This document shows positions 62,838 through 64,000 of a stretch of DNA of 64,000 nucleotides, piece after piece; positions within the stretch are counted from its first letter, which is position 1, and each line of letters starts with the position of its first letter. The stretch is from Brachynemurus nebulosus. Its lineage: Eukaryota > Arthropoda > Insecta > Neuroptera > Myrmeleontidae. Where the stretch lies: assembly GCA_035578155.1 (NCBI GenBank), contig JAPWDM010000011.1, forward strand, positions 20,436,375-20,500,374, in the 5' to 3' direction. A model generated the notes under the pieces. That model was not told where the DNA came from and made no database searches. It worked only from the letters and a program-made list of their open reading frames with translations. The position numbers and the translations under genes are program-made.

Positions 62838-64000
62838 CCGCCACCTTTTAATTTGTGTAGGGCCCCCCTATCGAAGTTAAGAGATGAAATTTGGTAAATG
62901 GGGCTCATTTTCGAGGCACCTCATACTATCAAAGTGGGGTCAAATTTTGGGAAAATTTTTGATCCGACCCAACTTTTAAGGGGGTGGTGGGGGACGGAAA
63001 AGCAATAAAACTTTTCCAAACCGGTTGAAAATAATGTTTCGGTCAATTATCAACAACATATCCAAAATTCAGCTTCCTAGGATGATTTGGTAGGAGTAGA
63101 GGGGGGGGAACGATTTTCGCTGGATCTAACAGGCCCCCAGCCCCCCAGAATTAACGTAGAGAGTTGAAATTTGGTGTGTTGATAAAGTTCGTACCTAGGT
63201 TGTGCTTTTTGGAGGTTTTAACATTTTACCCCCACCCCCCTCATTTTTAAGCTACAATTTCATGCATTTTCGACGTTTTCGAAGTTTGTACCACCCGCAC
63301 AGGTCACCCAAATAAACCTAGAGGGCTGAAATTTTGTATTCGGATTGAGTTACTATCAAGGGGGTGCCTTTTCGGAGTCTCGACTTTCAAACCCTACCGC
63401 CACCATTTTTATACCCAAAAGAACATGATTTTTCTTGTTTTTTAACGTTCGGGTCAAAATCTCCCCAAATAAACCTAGAGGGCTGAAATTTTGTGTATAG
63501 GTTAAGCTAATAGCCAGACACTGTTTTTTGGGGGTTTCAACTTTTAACCCTTACCCCCACGATTTTTACGCCAATATTTCCTTAATTTTTTTGCTTGTTT
63601 TCTAACACGTCTAGAGACTCTCTAAGGAAACCTAGAGGGCTGAAATTTTGTACATGTATTCAGTTAGTATCCAGCTAGTACCTTTTAGGGAGTCCACATT
63701 ACTTTCCCCCCCCCCCACTTCTTCCATTTTTACATCGGAATTGAATGCTATTGTTAAATGTGTTTTAAATGCATTACTTTTATTCTAAATACAAGTAGGC
63801 GAATAGTAATTTTAAAAAAATTTAAAAAAAGTGAATACAATTTTTTAACAAATGAAATACATACATATTAAGTAATTTGAAAATGTTATTAAAGTCACTG
63901 TTTATTTATAAATTAGGAATTTTGGATTTTTATTATTTATAAAATAGAAATTTTGGAAAGAAAAAATATCTTCATAAAACCGTTCCAGTTTACTATTTAA
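62649..64000 (+). repeat. P-family long repeat, copy C (runs off the window)
   Basis: It starts TTTTTAGTCGAATTTTTCC like copy A, carries (TA)n at 62775-62834 and all the ~160-bp units, and is still aligned with copy A (about 28650) when the sequence stops. Confidence 0.8.

Overview
The window is AT-rich, gene-poor, repeat-dense nuclear DNA from an animal, most likely an insect. Support for this comes from a spliced forkhead transcription factor gene resembling insect FoxL1 (Drosophila fd64A type), a cytosolic-type tRNA-His(GTG), short GT-AG introns, non-LTR retrotransposon and hAT transposase remnants, and many nonautonomous DNA elements with target-site duplications (TSDs). No bacterial or viral gene organisation is visible. 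I cannot name the species.

Layout. 1-10 kb: intergenic DNA with a small hairpin/decayed tandem motif near 1.25 kb, a (TA)n(GATA)n block at 4.1 kb, a fragment of a TE-associated ORF at 6.1 kb and a small hAT-like element at 8.5 kb. 10.5-12.1 kb: a 1.6-kb fold-back element. 13.7-24.6 kb: a TA-flanked MITE, three copies of a (TA)n-bearing interspersed repeat (family H, Helentron/mini-me-like), a 1.15-kb hAT element with a 7/8 TSD, and a fold-back element split by one H copy. 25.9-29.2 kb: a compound palindrome with 33-bp tandem repeats at its ends and a copy of a second long repeat (family P) with internal ~160-bp periodicity. 30.6-31.6 kb: the FoxL1-like gene on the minus strand, the only confident host protein gene. 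34.6-35.2 kb: a 306-bp tandem duplication. 37-42 kb: a LINE reverse-transcriptase pseudogene, two Harbinger-like mini-hairpins, and a tandem array interrupted by an H element that is itself interrupted by a 975-bp TIR element. 41.9-43.5 kb: a head-to-head tRNA-His pair, one intact in structure and one destroyed by a hAT element inserted in its D-loop. 43.6-49.3 kb: another P copy, a fold-back element with tandem-repeat arms and two adjacent TIR elements. 50.4-56.9 kb: several hAT elements, three with exact 8-bp TSDs. 60.5-64 kb: an H copy broken by a 1.39-kb TA-flanked fold-back, then a P copy that runs off the end.

The two functional host genes (FoxL1-like and tRNA-His) are embedded in repeats. 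A TE lies about 100 bp upstream of the first FoxL1 coding exon and a small CRE-bearing inverted-repeat element lies about 400 bp downstream of its stop. I did not find a convincing new multi-gene system. The most unusual content is the nested fold-back/(TA)n element architecture, the tRNA-His pair with its odd discriminator base, and the compact two-exon FoxL1 with an eh1-like Groucho-binding motif.
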